A stretch of DNA of 5,209 nucleotides from Anaerolineae bacterium (GTDB lineage: Bacteria; Chloroflexota; Anaerolineae; Promineifilales; Promineifilaceae): assembly GCA_028284105.1 (NCBI GenBank), contig JANQSK010000352.1, forward strand, positions 1-5,209, given 5' to 3'. This document shows, one piece after another, positions 5,079-5,209 of the stretch. Both the position numbers and the translations under genes were made by a program. The stretch's first letter is position 1, and every line of letters starts with the position of its first letter. Under the pieces are notes generated by a model. That model was given only the letters and a program-made list of their open reading frames with translations. It was not told the DNA's origin and did not search any database.

Positions 5079-5209
5079 TTATGCTCCAACCGCCGAATAA
5101 CGTTTGATACCTGAACGCCAAACCATTTGAGAGACAAATACCATCACGAGCACCCAAAACAGTTGAATAAGAATGCCTTGCCACACTATATCCCCAGAAA
5201 TCCAGCCGA
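5079..5209 (-). CDS. C-terminal end of a second ABC-2 permease (partial, cut by window edge)
   Basis: The minus strand from 5207 down to the TAA at 5081-5079 reads 42 codons. They end in a long hydrophobic helix (IVWQGILIQLFWVLVMVFVS) followed by MVWRSGIKRYSAVGA. The next gene ends in a similar way, with a helix, then RRFWKYGLSHYSGASA, so the two are paralogous permeases. One base separates this stop from the next ATG, and GGAG at 5087-5084 lies in its last codons, so the two are co-translated and probably assemble as a heterodimer. The ABC ATPase is expected further upstream, beyond the right edge of the window. Confidence 0.8.
   Translation of the reverse strand, partial: GWISGDIVWQGILIQLFWVLVMVFVSQMVWRSGIKRYSAVGA
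5084..5087 (-). promoter_or_regulatory. Ribosome binding site deciding the ABC-2 permease start
   Basis: On the minus strand GGAG is followed by six bases and ATG 5077. It fixes the start of the downstream permease and lies inside the upstream permease gene, indicating coupled translation. Confidence 0.8.

Overview
The window looks like a piece of a bacterial chromosome of moderate-to-low GC. It holds five complete protein genes and the end of a sixth. It has no rRNA, tRNA, CRISPR array, insertion sequence or phage gene that I can see. The YugP-type zinc peptidase, the tandem ABC-2 permeases of the 'RQGTLDF..TKP' type and the protein style would fit Chloroflexota or a related phylum. That is a weak guess from family resemblance, not a demonstrated assignment.

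Left part (1-1861): an AT-rich leader with a hairpin precedes a membrane zinc metallopeptidase (148-837, +). It converges on a group-1 luciferase-like monooxygenase (881-1861, -). A strong hairpin between them terminates the monooxygenase transcript. Both are ordinary housekeeping or accessory enzymes.

Centre (1862-4278, +): this is the interesting part. A stand-alone CheY-like receiver (2093-2485) is followed, after an 82-base gap packed with palindromes and short direct repeats, by a ParA/Soj-type ATPase (2568-3509). The ATPase carries an extra segment of about 29 residues between Walker A and Walker A'. Its stop overlaps by 8 bases the start of a 258-residue coiled-coil protein (3502-4278), which has a basic disordered N-terminus and four gap-free 31-residue repeats. 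No ParB and no canonical parS is visible. The simplest reading is a ParA-type positioning system in which the coiled-coil protein takes the place of ParB/McdB as partner or cargo adaptor, perhaps under the control of the receiver protein. The pairing of ParA and the coiled-coil protein is supported by overlap; the link to the receiver is only by proximity and strand.

Right part (4289-5209, -): two tandem ABC-2 permease genes, the upstream one cut by the window edge, converge on the coiled-coil gene with only 10 bases between stop codons. They probably form the membrane part of an ABC exporter whose ATPase lies beyond the right edge.

An 8-base palindrome, ACGGCCGT, occurs four times in 5.2 kb, far more than expected, and may be a highly iterated palindrome of this genome.
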